Below, one piece after another: positions 1-6,051 of a DNA stretch of 10,004 bases. The DNA lies in the NCBI GenBank assembly GCA_015661715.1, contig DQVN01000024.1, forward strand, positions 1-10,004. The letters run 5' to 3'. The first letter of the stretch is position 1. Each line of letters starts with the position of its first letter. Made by a program: the position numbers and the translations under genes. The notes under the pieces are model-generated. The model saw only the letters and a program-made list of their open reading frames with translations, was not told where the DNA came from and ran no database searches. This DNA is from Sulfurivirga caldicuralii. Its GTDB lineage: Bacteria; Pseudomonadota; Gammaproteobacteria; Thiomicrospirales; Thiomicrospiraceae.

Positions 1-1
1 G

Positions 2-703
2 CGGGTACGTTTGCGCCGCGCCGGTAAAGTGCTCCCTGCCGGTGTGCCCCTGTGGCTTTATTATGATAGGGACATTCTTGCACGGACTGCGCCGCAGGCC
101 CACTGCCTGCATCAGGAAAAAGGGTTTTCTGTTTGGTTCAAACCGGCCGGGTTATTGACCCAGGGTAATCAATGGGGCGATCACCTGAGTTTGATGCGTC
201 AGGTGGAAAAGGCGGTGGGTCGGCCCGTGTGGCTGGTCCACCGATTGGATCGGGAAACCGCCGGAGTGGTGGTGCTGGCCCATCACCGTCAGGCTGCCGC
301 CTGGCTTTCAGTACAGTTTCAGCAGCGTCGGGTGGAAAAGGGGTATTTTGCCTGGGTGCGTGGACAGATGACAGGCAGTGGTGTGATTGATACCCCGCTG
401 GATGGAAAGCCGGCACGCACCCATTGGCGTGCTGTGGCCGTGGAGGAGGATGTGACCGGCTTGTCCATACGGTTGGAGAGCGGGCGGTTGCATCAAATTC
501 GCCGCCATCTGGCCGCAATCGGACATCCGGTAATGGGAGACCCGCGTTATGGCGAGAATAACAAAGGCGTTCCCCTGCAGTTGTTGGCTCAGCGCCTGAG
601 CTTTGTGCCCCCGGGGGCGCGAGATCGATGCTGTTTTGAACTGAGCGCTATTTTGTGGCGGGAGAGTGGTGTGCGTTTTATTGCAGAGGAGACGGTGTCA
701 TGA
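2..703 (+). CDS. RluA-family RNA pseudouridine synthase (5' partial)
   Basis: Isomerises uridine to pseudouridine in rRNA or tRNA in the cytoplasm. The family signature HRLDRETAG is present, with the catalytic Asp encoded at 248-250. It is followed by the C-terminal RNA-binding and fold motifs [20 protein letters not shown] and GDPRYG, typical of RluA/RluC/RluD/TruC enzymes. The reading frame is open to the left edge with no stop, and the first visible residues ([13 protein letters not shown], then VPLWLYY) resemble the end of an S4 RNA-binding domain. The true start therefore probably lies upstream, and the TTG at 11 is unlikely to be the start. The stop overlaps the ATG of the D-lactate dehydrogenase gene (ATGA), so the two are probably co-transcribed and translationally coupled. 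Which RNA and which uridine are modified cannot be told from the sequence, so no gene symbol is given. Confidence 0.9.
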   Translation, partial: RVRLRRAGKVLPAGVPLWLYYDRDILARTAPQAHCLHQEKGFSVWFKPAGLLTQGNQWGDHLSLMRQVEKAVGRPVWLVHRLDRETAGVVVLAHHRQAAAWLSVQFQQRRVEKGYFAWVRGQMTGSGVIDTPLDGKPARTHWRAVAVEEDVTGLSIRLESGRLHQIRRHLAAIGHPVMGDPRYGENNKGVPLQLLAQRLSFVPPGARDRCCFELSAILWRESGVRFIAEETVS

Positions 704-1683
704 AGGTGGTTTTTTACAGTATGCGTCCTTATGAACAGCAGGCATTGCAGCCGCTGTTACCGGATGACTGGACGGTTATTTTTGAGTGGGCGCATTTGGA
801 TGCACAGACGGTGGCGCGAGCCAGTGGCGCAGAGGTGGTCAGCTTGTTTGTCAGTGACCAGGCCGATGAGACGGTGTTAAACCAGTTGGCGGCTGGTGGC
901 ACCCGCCTGTTAGCCTTACGCAGTGCGGGTTTCGATCATGTGGATGTGGCGACAGCCCGTCAGTTGGGGATGGAGGTGGTGCGGGTACCGGCTTATTCTC
1001 CCCATGCGGTGGCGGATCATACACTGGCCTTGTTGCTGATGCTGATTCGCCGTCTGCATCTGGCCCAGGACAAAGTCAGACGGGGCGATTTCTGCTTGCA
1101 AGGATTGATGGGGTTTGACCTGAATGGGAAAACAGCCGGTGTTGTGGGACTGGGGCGGATTGGGCGGCTGGTGGTCCAGCGTCTACAGGCATTCGGCTGC
1201 AACGTGATCGGGTTCGATCCCCATGTACAAGTGGAAGGGATTCAGCAGGTGGATTCATTGTCAGAACTTTTGTCTCAATGCGATATTCTCTCCCTCAACT
1301 GTCCGTTGACACCGCAGACGCGGCACGTGTTGAATCGGGATACCCTGGGGCAGATGCGTCCCCATGCGGTGGTGGTGAATACAGGGCGTGGGGGGCTGAT
1401 CGATACGCAGGCGCTGCTGGCGGCTCTGCGTTCAGGCCAGTTGGGGGGTGCAGCCCTGGATGTGTATGAGTTTGAACGGGGGCTGTTTTTTGAAGATCAT
1501 CGGACTGAGGGTGTGGCCGATGGTTTGTTGGCACAACTGATGGGATTGGCCAATGTGGTTGTGACCGGGCATCAGGCCTTTCTGACGCAAGAGGCGGTGG
1601 CTAATATTGCCCGCACGACGGTGGAGAATATTCAGTATTGGTTGGCGCACCCGCAGGGTCCTCAGCCCAATGCGGTCCCCTAA
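700..1683 (+). CDS. ldhA: D-lactate dehydrogenase (fermentative, NAD-dependent)
   Basis: Reduces pyruvate to D-lactate with NADH in the cytoplasm, regenerating NAD+. The 327-residue product matches E. coli LdhA in length (329). It belongs to the D-2-hydroxyacid dehydrogenase family. The Rossmann motif is GLGRIG at residues 150-155. The active-site triad expected from lactobacillar D-LDH spacing is present: Arg230 (NTGRGGLID), Glu259 (DVYEFER) and His291 (TGHQAFLT). The segment ERGLFFED followed later by TGHQAFLT is characteristic of the LdhA subgroup and argues against a glycerate, phosphoglycerate or erythronate dehydrogenase. The ATG at 700 is chosen because it has GAGGAG upstream and begins the typical beta strand MKVVFYS; an earlier in-frame start at 655 would add 15 residues that do not fit the family. 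It overlaps the upstream synthase stop by 4 nt. A strong hairpin follows just after the stop. Confidence 0.88.
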   Translation: MKVVFYSMRPYEQQALQPLLPDDWTVIFEWAHLDAQTVARASGAEVVSLFVSDQADETVLNQLAAGGTRLLALRSAGFDHVDVATARQLGMEVVRVPAYSPHAVADHTLALLLMLIRRLHLAQDKVRRGDFCLQGLMGFDLNGKTAGVVGLGRIGRLVVQRLQAFGCNVIGFDPHVQVEGIQQVDSLSELLSQCDILSLNCPLTPQTRHVLNRDTLGQMRPHAVVVNTGRGGLIDTQALLAALRSGQLGGAALDVYEFERGLFFEDHRTEGVADGLLAQLMGLANVVVTGHQAFLTQEAVANIARTTVENIQYWLAHPQGPQPNAVP

Positions 1684-1690
1684 AACCCAA

Positions 1691-1714
1691 AACGCCCCGC
1701 ATAAGCGGGGCGTT
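1691..1714. terminator. Bidirectional terminator hairpin between convergent genes
   Basis: Perfect 10-bp GC-rich inverted repeat (AACGCCCCGC / GCGGGGCGTT) with an ATAA loop, 7 nt after the ldhA stop and 22 nt after the cold-shock stop. Read on the minus strand it is followed by a T-rich stretch (TTGGGTTTTA), so it looks best as the terminator of the cold-shock gene. On the plus strand the tail is poor in T, so ending of ldhA transcripts there may be partial. Confidence 0.85.
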
Positions 1715-1736
1715 GTGTCAGAAAATTATGCCTGCC

Positions 1737-1946
1737 TTACAGCGGCGTAACATTCTCTGCCTGAGGGCCTTTTTGCCCTTGGGTCACTTCCATGGTGACC
1801 TGCTGACCTTCATACAAGGTGCGACGGCCTGAGCCATTGATGGCGGAGAAGTGGACGAAAACATCCGGGCCATTGGCCTGTTCGATAAAACCATAACCCT
1901 TTTCGTCGTTGAACCATTTAACGGTTCCGTTTACTGCGTTTGACAT
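1737..1946 (-). CDS. Cold-shock (CspA-family) nucleic-acid-binding protein
   Basis: A 69-residue single-domain cold-shock protein that binds single-stranded RNA or DNA and acts as an RNA chaperone or antiterminator in the cytoplasm. The start [17 protein letters not shown] contains the RNP1 motif (KGYGFI), and VFVHFSAI carries RNP2. The C-terminal strand [13 protein letters not shown] is also typical. Length equals the usual 65-70 residues, so it is complete. The SD is modest (AAGAG about 7 nt before the ATG). A sigma-70 promoter at 2059-2087 implies a leader of roughly 105 nt, in keeping with the long regulated leaders known for cspA-type genes. Whether this copy is cold-induced or constitutive, as many paralogues are, cannot be decided here. 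Confidence 0.95.
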   Translation of the reverse strand: MSNAVNGTVKWFNDEKGYGFIEQANGPDVFVHFSAINGSGRRTLYEGQQVTMEVTQGQKGPQAENVTPL

Positions 1947-2335
1947 AGCGTACTACTCTTTAATACTTGATAAAAACGTTCTGAACACAGTTGCGAAGCA
2001 AAGGCGGGAATAGTGAGGTCCTGCATGTTGCGGCGCATTTGCGCTGAGAACGGAACCCACTCTAACAGGGTGAGGCGTTCAGGTCAAACACTTTTTTAAC
2101 AGTAGGACGATGGATGTGCCGGCGTTGGTCAATAAAACAGCTTTTAACAGTGGCTGTTCACAATTCATTTGGCTATGGAGCTCAGGGGCGGCAATATGAG
2201 ATCACTTCAATGCCCCTATTTTAAGGGTGGGTAACAGGGTGTTTTCAAAGCGATACGTGCCGGGCTGATGGGGTCTATACAACTGAGGTGGCGGTGCACC
2301 AGATTGGATAATCGGCTGGGGGGTGTGGCGGGGTT
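1947..2335. other. Intergenic region: csp leader and promoter plus downstream flank of the ATP-grasp gene
   Basis: The 389-bp gap has no credible coding region. Its left third is the leader and promoter of the cold-shock gene. The right part (2088-2335) should hold the 3' end of the minus-strand ATP-grasp transcript. I see only weak structure there: AGGGGC at 2184-2189 pairs with GCCCCT at 2212-2217 across a 22-nt loop, and AACAG/CTGTT forms a short hairpin at 2146-2158. Neither is followed by a convincing T-run on the minus strand, so no terminator is called. Some read-through from the ATP-grasp module into the cold-shock gene is possible. Confidence 0.6.
2059..2087 (-). promoter_or_regulatory. 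Sigma-70 promoter for the cold-shock gene
   Basis: On the minus strand the -35 is TTGACC (complement of 2082-2087). A 17-nt spacer follows, then a -10 TAGAGT (complement of 2059-2064) preceded by TG, giving an extended -10. Transcription would start near 2052, about 105 nt before the ATG. In the leader, 2033-2044 reads GCGCATTTGCGC and can form a short hairpin near the 5' end of the transcript. The promoter was read by eye and not tested. Confidence 0.6.
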
Positions 2336-3235
2336 TTATGGGGATTGCAGGCATTGGACGGCAAAGTCGGCGAATTTGTGCGCCATATTGAGGTTTAGGC
2401 CCTCCAGGGCGCCGCGAAAGCCGCCGAAGGCGCTGACTTCGAAGCAGACGGGGCCCATCTCGGTTTCGGCCATATCGACAGTGGTGTAGTCCAGGCCGAA
2501 CAGCGCTTGGGCCCGCTGGGCGATGGCAATGGTTTCCGCTGTGGGTTGGGCGGGGGCGTACTTGCCGCCGCCGGAGGTGGCGGTGTGCCATTTGTTGCCT
2601 TTGATGCGGGCATAGGCCCCCATGTACGCGCCATTGAGAAACACCAACCCCATATCCTGTCCGGGCAGTTCCAGTTTTTGCTGAATATAGAGTAGACCGT
2701 GTTGCGCCTTAAAGGCGGCTAGGCGGCTTTTGAGCTGTTTATGATTGAGCTTGCGGGCGTTGAGAACCACCATGCCTTTGGCTTTGGTGGAGTAGAGGGG
2801 CTTGAGAATGGCCTGGCCGAACTGATGGATGTATTCAATGGCTTCCTCTATCTGTTCGGTGATGATGGTCGGTGGCATGGGGATATCTCCCTGGCGTAGC
2901 ACCAGGGTGCCGGCCAGGCGATCAACCAGGCGCATGATACGCCCCGGGCGAGAGAAAAGGCGCACACCGCACTGCTCCACAAAGCGCAGGAGTTCCAATC
3001 GATCCAGCATCAGCGGGCTGTACTGGGGGCCGATCTTTTTGATCATCACGCCATCCAGTTCGCACAGGTTGAGCCCGTCGGCATGCACGCGGTTGTTGAC
3101 CAGGTCCACCTGCAATCGGGCCGGGTCGATGATACAGCGCCAGCCGGTGCGTTCGGCCAGGGCATCGGCCAGGGTTTCGCTGGACCATTTGCCTGGCAGG
3201 CCGATCACGGCGATTTTCAATTCAGGGTTCGGCAT
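2336..3235 (-). CDS. RimK-like ATP-grasp ligase of a GAK-type module
   Basis: A 299-residue ATP-grasp enzyme, a family that forms amide bonds via an acyl-phosphate. ATP-grasp features in order: an N-terminal alpha/beta domain; the ATP-binding lysine in ILKPLYSTKAKGM (Lys145, then a small-residue loop); the hinge-region strand YIQQKLELPGQD (183-194); GAYMGAYARIKGNKWHT with Arg210; SGGGKYAP (221-228); and the C-terminal metal-binding strand CFEVSAFGGFRG (264-275, Glu266). The order parallels RimK, the ribosomal protein S6 glutamate ligase, but where RimK has E-x-N this protein has E-V-S. From memory, the ending EVSAFGGFRG is typical of the 'GAK system ATP-grasp enzyme' family; a profile search should confirm this. 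The start is supported by AAGGAG at 3243-3248 with 7-nt spacing, and it overlaps the kinase gene by 14 nt. It is the last gene of the three-gene module. Its substrate is unknown. Confidence 0.82.
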   Translation of the reverse strand: MPNPELKIAVIGLPGKWSSETLADALAERTGWRCIIDPARLQVDLVNNRVHADGLNLCELDGVMIKKIGPQYSPLMLDRLELLRFVEQCGVRLFSRPGRIMRLVDRLAGTLVLRQGDIPMPPTIITEQIEEAIEYIHQFGQAILKPLYSTKAKGMVVLNARKLNHKQLKSRLAAFKAQHGLLYIQQKLELPGQDMGLVFLNGAYMGAYARIKGNKWHTATSGGGKYAPAQPTAETIAIAQRAQALFGLDYTTVDMAETEMGPVCFEVSAFGGFRGALEGLNLNMAHKFADFAVQCLQSP

Positions 3236-4802
3236 GGAACAGCTCCTTGTTCAGGCGCCATTGGGGGAGTTGTTGGGGTTTGAGTCGTGCCAACTGGTTC
3301 AGTAGCAGCAGCCCGCGGTCAAACAGGATGCGGGCATGCCAGGGTTCGAAGATAAAGCGGGTGGAGGTGATTAATCCACGCGCCAGTCCAAAACCCAGCC
3401 GTGCATCCACGGCGTTATCGTCTAGATGGGCACCTTGGCGACGGGCAAAATGCAGCACCGTATCCATAGCCCTGGCAATGCGTTGACGCACGGCGGGCTG
3501 GTAGTTGGGCGTGCGGTAAAAACTGACCATCAGTGTGCTCATATCCTGACTGTAATCTCCGGTTGTGGCACGGTTGAGGTCCACCAGGGTAATGCGGCCT
3601 GTTTCGGCATCATACAGAATATTGTCCAGATTCAAATCGCCATGCACGGGCACGGCCCGCACCGGCGGAAGGGCTTTTTCCAGTCGGGCGGCGGAGCGGA
3701 TGAGCTGCTCCAGCGAGGGCCAGGTGCAGCCTGCAATCTGTTGCATGCGGGTGTGAAATTCGGGATGCATCTGCCAGACGGCTTTGATCCGCTGGCGCAG
3801 CTGAGCCATATGTCGCGGCGGCGCGGCGGGGGTGTTTTGGCCATGCTGCCACAGCGTGGCCAGTTCATGAAGCAAAGCTTTTAATGCCGCTTCAAATAGG
3901 CGGGTGTTGGGTTGCAATAGCCAATGAGCCAGGGTTTGGCCTTGGGCTTGCGCCAGCATCAGGGTGGCTTGGTCGCCATGGTTTTCGAAAGCGAGTACCT
4001 GGGGCACCAGCTGGGGCCAGCGTGCTTGCCAGCGCTTAAGGTTGCGGTGCTCGCCGGAAAGTTTGCGCGCATCGCCCTGTTTGAGAATGGCTTGCGCGCC
4101 TTGCAGATGATGCACCAGGGCGCCAGAGCGGGTGTGCGGGATAGGGGTCAGTTTCAGTGGTGTCTGCAGTTGCGCCGCCAGTTCACCCAATAGCCGGGCG
4201 GCTTCAATGCGCTGTGGACTGCCCAGCTGCCAGCTCATTAGCCCTTCAATGGCCTGGATCAGGGGTTCGTCCAACCGCTCCAGTTGCCAGAGCAGGTGCA
4301 TGTGCTGCAGCAGCAAGCGTGTATTCTGTCCGGATTTAATCCGTTTATCCAGGATGGCGTGCAGGTGGGCAATGGGCGGCGCCAGTTGGTTTAAGGCATT
4401 GGCCAGCTCATGGCCGGTGAGGTGGCGTTCAAGTCCGGCTTCCAGTGCGGTCAGTAGGTGCTGCAGCGGCACAAACACTTGTGGCAGGCGTTTGCGCACA
4501 GGCTTGATGATCTTCTCGCTGGTGAGCATCAGCCCTAATTGCCGCAGTTGTCGCCCGGTCTGACGCAGGCCCAGTTGCAGCATCACCAGCCCTAGCAGCG
4601 CCATGGGATTGTCTGCCGCTTTGAGTTGGGGCAGGAGCAGGTCCCATAGGGCCACCTGTTGGGCATCCAGTTGCGCTTGGTTGCGGTTCAGCGCACCGGT
4701 CGGGTCATCCTGATGCAATGCCCAGGCCCCTAACGCTTCCAATTGGCGGTGCAGGGCCAGAAAGCTGAAACGCAGCGGTATGAGCGGGTCGGTGGGTTGC
4801 AT
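3222..4802 (-). CDS. PhoU-like / aminoglycoside-phosphotransferase-fold kinase fusion
   Basis: The 526-residue protein appears to have two parts. Residues 8-100 are helical with the heptad-like spacing of PhoU proteins (FSFLALHRQLEALGAWALH), followed by more helices to about 215. Residues 220-500 form a phosphotransferase of the APH/choline-kinase type: AILKQG with the probable ATP lysine Lys241; a helix-C glutamate Glu251 (GEHRNLKRW); a hinge near 281-294; the catalytic loop HGDLNLDN (387-394; Asp389, Asn394); and the metal-binding ITLVDLNRA (Asp408). All key kinase residues are present, so it should be active, and small molecules are the usual substrates of this fold. No membrane segments are seen. 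The ATG at 4802 is preferred to the in-frame TTG at 4808 because it begins 2 nt after the stop of the amphi-Trp gene and is probably translationally coupled to it; no strong SD is seen. PhoU assignment is tentative and kinase assignment firm. Confidence 0.8.
   Translation of the reverse strand: MQPTDPLIPLRFSFLALHRQLEALGAWALHQDDPTGALNRNQAQLDAQQVALWDLLLPQLKAADNPMALLGLVMLQLGLRQTGRQLRQLGLMLTSEKIIKPVRKRLPQVFVPLQHLLTALEAGLERHLTGHELANALNQLAPPIAHLHAILDKRIKSGQNTRLLLQHMHLLWQLERLDEPLIQAIEGLMSWQLGSPQRIEAARLLGELAAQLQTPLKLTPIPHTRSGALVHHLQGAQAILKQGDARKLSGEHRNLKRWQARWPQLVPQVLAFENHGDQATLMLAQAQGQTLAHWLLQPNTRLFEAALKALLHELATLWQHGQNTPAAPPRHMAQLRQRIKAVWQMHPEFHTRMQQIAGCTWPSLEQLIRSAARLEKALPPVRAVPVHGDLNLDNILYDAETGRITLVDLNRATTGDYSQDMSTLMVSFYRTPNYQPAVRQRIARAMDTVLHFARRQGAHLDDNAVDARLGFGLARGLITSTRFIFEPWHARILFDRGLLLLNQLARLKPQQLPQWRLNKELFHAEP
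3243..3248 (-). promoter_or_regulatory. Shine-Dalgarno site inside the kinase gene
   Basis: Minus-strand AAGGAG, 7 nt before the ATG of the ATP-grasp gene and lying within the last codons of the kinase gene (NKELFHAEP). It fixes the ATP-grasp start and, together with the 14-nt overlap, points to coupled translation of the two proteins. Confidence 0.75.
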
Positions 4803-4804
4803 GA

Positions 4805-5077
4805 TCAACTGTCAATGAACAGGGGGGATTCGTCCAGGTCGCGCTCATCATCCCCTTTCCAGGTGATTTTCAAACGCAGGGTCTGGCTGCCGGGGCGTTT
4901 TTCCACCTTGACGCGAAAGCGGGCCAGCTCAGCGGGGTGGATCACCAGGGTTTCATCATCATCGGTAAACGTAATCTCCCCTTTTTTGATCCCTTTGGCA
5001 ATCGCCTTAAGGAAGGCGGCCAGATTTGTCGCATCCTGGAGGGACTCGTGTTCAAAGGTCTGGGGCTTTTTGCTCAT
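4805..5077 (-). CDS. Small amphi-Trp domain protein
   Basis: A 90-residue soluble protein resembling the amphi-Trp domain: FEHESLQDATNLAAFLKAIA (8-27, an amphipathic helix), the GIKKGEITFTDD turn, then beta strands VIHPAELARFRVKVE and LRLKITW ending in the characteristic Trp73. A hydrophilic, acidic tail follows (GDDERDLDES, then PLFIDS). The domain name comes from the alternating amphipathic strands and the conserved Trp. Its biochemical role is not known, but it is the 'A' of the three-gene GAK association. I chose the ATG at 5077 because the domain begins right after it; the in-frame extension up to 5275 has no domain-like sequence, overlaps the divergent che promoter and start, and has no support. 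The gene is first in the module and is followed after 2 nt by the kinase. Confidence 0.8.
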   Translation of the reverse strand: MSKKPQTFEHESLQDATNLAAFLKAIAKGIKKGEITFTDDDETLVIHPAELARFRVKVEKRPGSQTLRLKITWKGDDERDLDESPLFIDS

Positions 5078-5268
5078 GATGAAATGGTTTGAGATTCTGT
5101 ATAGGGGTCTTATCTTAATATGAGATGTAGAAGCATTGCAGACACTTTTTGTTATCTTTCCCGGGAAGGGGATAGGACTGGTTGATAGATTATCCCGATG
5201 GGTTGTGGCACAGGGTTTGCTTTTGTTTTCACGTTTCTTGATTAAATGGTTTGCCCGGGAGACCTGAT
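5078..5268. other. Divergent intergenic regulatory region
   Basis: This 191-bp stretch separates the minus-strand amphi-Trp module from the plus-strand chemosensory operon. It carries the sigma-54 type promoter (5206-5221), a perfect palindrome TTCCCGGGAA (5158-5167), and the inverted repeat GGGATA (5169-5174) / TATCCC (5191-5196). On the minus strand an AT-rich stretch around 5105-5125 probably contains the -10 of the amphi-Trp module, but I find no convincing -35, so no promoter is called on that side. Confidence 0.6.
5206..5221 (+). promoter_or_regulatory. Sigma-54 (-24/-12) promoter of the chemosensory operon
   Basis: The sequence TGGCACAGGGTTTGCT fits the RpoN consensus TGGCAC-N5-TTGCW exactly, with the invariant GG (5207-5208) and GC (5219-5220) separated by 10 nt. 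It lies 47 nt upstream of the first ATG and predicts a start near 5232 with a leader of about 37 nt. Such promoters need an AAA+ enhancer-binding protein. No classical sigma-70 or FliA-type (sigma-28) promoter was seen for this operon. Confidence 0.72.
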
Positions 5269-5655
5269 ATGACAAAAAAAGTGGTTCTGGTTGATGATTC
5301 TAAAACAGTGTTGATGACGGCGGAACTGGCGCTTAAGCCGTTGATTGATGCAGGGCTGATTGAGGTTTTGACTTTTGAGGATCCTACTGAGGCGCTGCAG
5401 TCGATTCAAAATGGTCTGCAGTTTGATCTGTTGTTGACCGATATCAATATGCCGCAGATGAATGGATTGGACTTTGCTAAAGCGGTGAAAGCGTTGCCGG
5501 AGATGCGTTTAAAACCCATTTTGGCCTTTACCACTGAAAATGCGCCGGAAATGGTACAGAAAGGCAAGGAAATCGGATTGGCCGGATGGGTGGTCAAGCC
5601 TTTTGCGCCGGAGAAGTTGCAGATGGCGGTAAAACGGGTGCTGAGAATTCGATAG
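5269..5655 (+). CDS. CheY-like single-domain response regulator (first)
   Basis: A 128-residue stand-alone receiver domain that should accept phosphate from the adjacent CheA and act by protein contact. Receiver residues: acidic pair Asp9-Asp10 (VLVDDSKTV), phosphoacceptor Asp58 (LLLTDINMP), a Thr88-Thr89 pair at the switch position (AFTTE) and Lys110 (VVKPF). There is no output domain. The first helix is followed by an insertion-like stretch (PLIDAGLIEVLTFEDP), slightly longer than in classical CheY. The ATG at 5269 is preferred to an in-frame earlier start at 5251 because GGGAGA lies 6-7 nt before it and the beta-1 strand begins directly. First gene behind the sigma-54 promoter; the next gene follows 9 nt after the stop. 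Confidence 0.92.
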   Translation: MTKKVVLVDDSKTVLMTAELALKPLIDAGLIEVLTFEDPTEALQSIQNGLQFDLLLTDINMPQMNGLDFAKAVKALPEMRLKPILAFTTENAPEMVQKGKEIGLAGWVVKPFAPEKLQMAVKRVLRIR

Positions 5656-5659
5656 GAGG
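5654..5659 (+). promoter_or_regulatory. Shine-Dalgarno site overlapping the upstream stop codon
   Basis: AGGAGG shares bases with the TAG stop of the first receiver gene and lies 5 nt before the ATG of the second at 5665. It decides the start over the out-of-frame ATG at 5660 and suggests linked translation of the two receivers. Confidence 0.75.
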
Positions 5660-5664
5660 ATGCC

Positions 5665-6039
5665 ATGGCTGCAGGTCGGGTCATGATTGTGGATGATTCC
5701 ATGACGGTGCGCATGTATCACCGCCAGCTATTGGAAAAGCTGGGCTATATCTGTGAAGAAGCGGAAAACGGCATGGAGGCGTTGGAGAAGGCGCAGTTAG
5801 GTCAGTATGACCTGTATTTGGTGGATATCAATATGCCCGTACTGGATGGCTACAGCTTTGTGAAACGGCTGCGTCAGGGGGAGGGGCATGGTGCACCGGT
5901 GATTATGATCTCGACGGAGGCAGAAGCGAAGGATATGCGCCAGTCTCTGATTAGTGGGGCGAATCACCACATCATTAAACCGGCGCGGCCGGAGCAGCTT
6001 GAAGCCTTTGTCAAAATCTTGACGTATCCCTGTGCTTAA
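5665..6039 (+). CDS. CheY-like single-domain response regulator (second)
   Basis: A 124-residue receiver domain with all functional residues: Asp10-Asp11 (MIVDDSMTV), phosphoacceptor Asp54 (LVDINMPVLDG), Ser83-Thr84 (MISTEAEAKD) and Lys105 (IIKPARPEQL). The form MISTEAE...A...GA.....KP is common in receivers next to CheA kinases of non-enteric proteobacteria. No output domain is present. It differs clearly from the preceding receiver in helices 1 and 4, so the pair is not a recent tandem duplication. A two-receiver arrangement may divide labour between signal output and phosphate sink, but nothing in the sequence says which is which. The start is fixed by AGGAGG at 5654-5659; cheA follows 12 nt after the stop. 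Confidence 0.93.
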   Translation: MAAGRVMIVDDSMTVRMYHRQLLEKLGYICEEAENGMEALEKAQLGQYDLYLVDINMPVLDGYSFVKRLRQGEGHGAPVIMISTEAEAKDMRQSLISGANHHIIKPARPEQLEAFVKILTYPCA

Positions 6040-6051
6040 GGAGTCAGAGTC

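Noticed and set aside
2146..2158. AACAG/CTGTT hairpin as terminator of the ATP-grasp module
   Set aside because: Only 5 bp, AT-rich, with a 3-nt loop; the following minus-strand sequence has just a short interrupted T stretch. Too weak to call.
2829..3305. Plus-strand 158-residue open frame opposite the ATP-grasp gene
   Set aside because: Arg/Ser-rich composition typical of an antisense shadow; the minus-strand ATP-grasp product is clearly the real protein.
4803..4808. TTG start at 4808 for the kinase gene
   Set aside because: The ATG at 4802 lies 2 nt beyond the upstream stop and fits coupled translation better; the TTG adds only two residues and overlaps the stop.
5085..5155. Sigma-70 promoter on the minus strand for the amphi-Trp module
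   Set aside because: AT-rich hexamers such as TATTAA exist, but none has a -35 better than about half consensus at 16-18 nt spacing.
5078..5275. N-terminal extension of the amphi-Trp protein by 66 residues to an upstream in-frame start
   Set aside because: The extra residues have no domain-like character, would overlap the first receiver's start, and span the sigma-54 promoter. The ATG at 5077 begins just before the domain.
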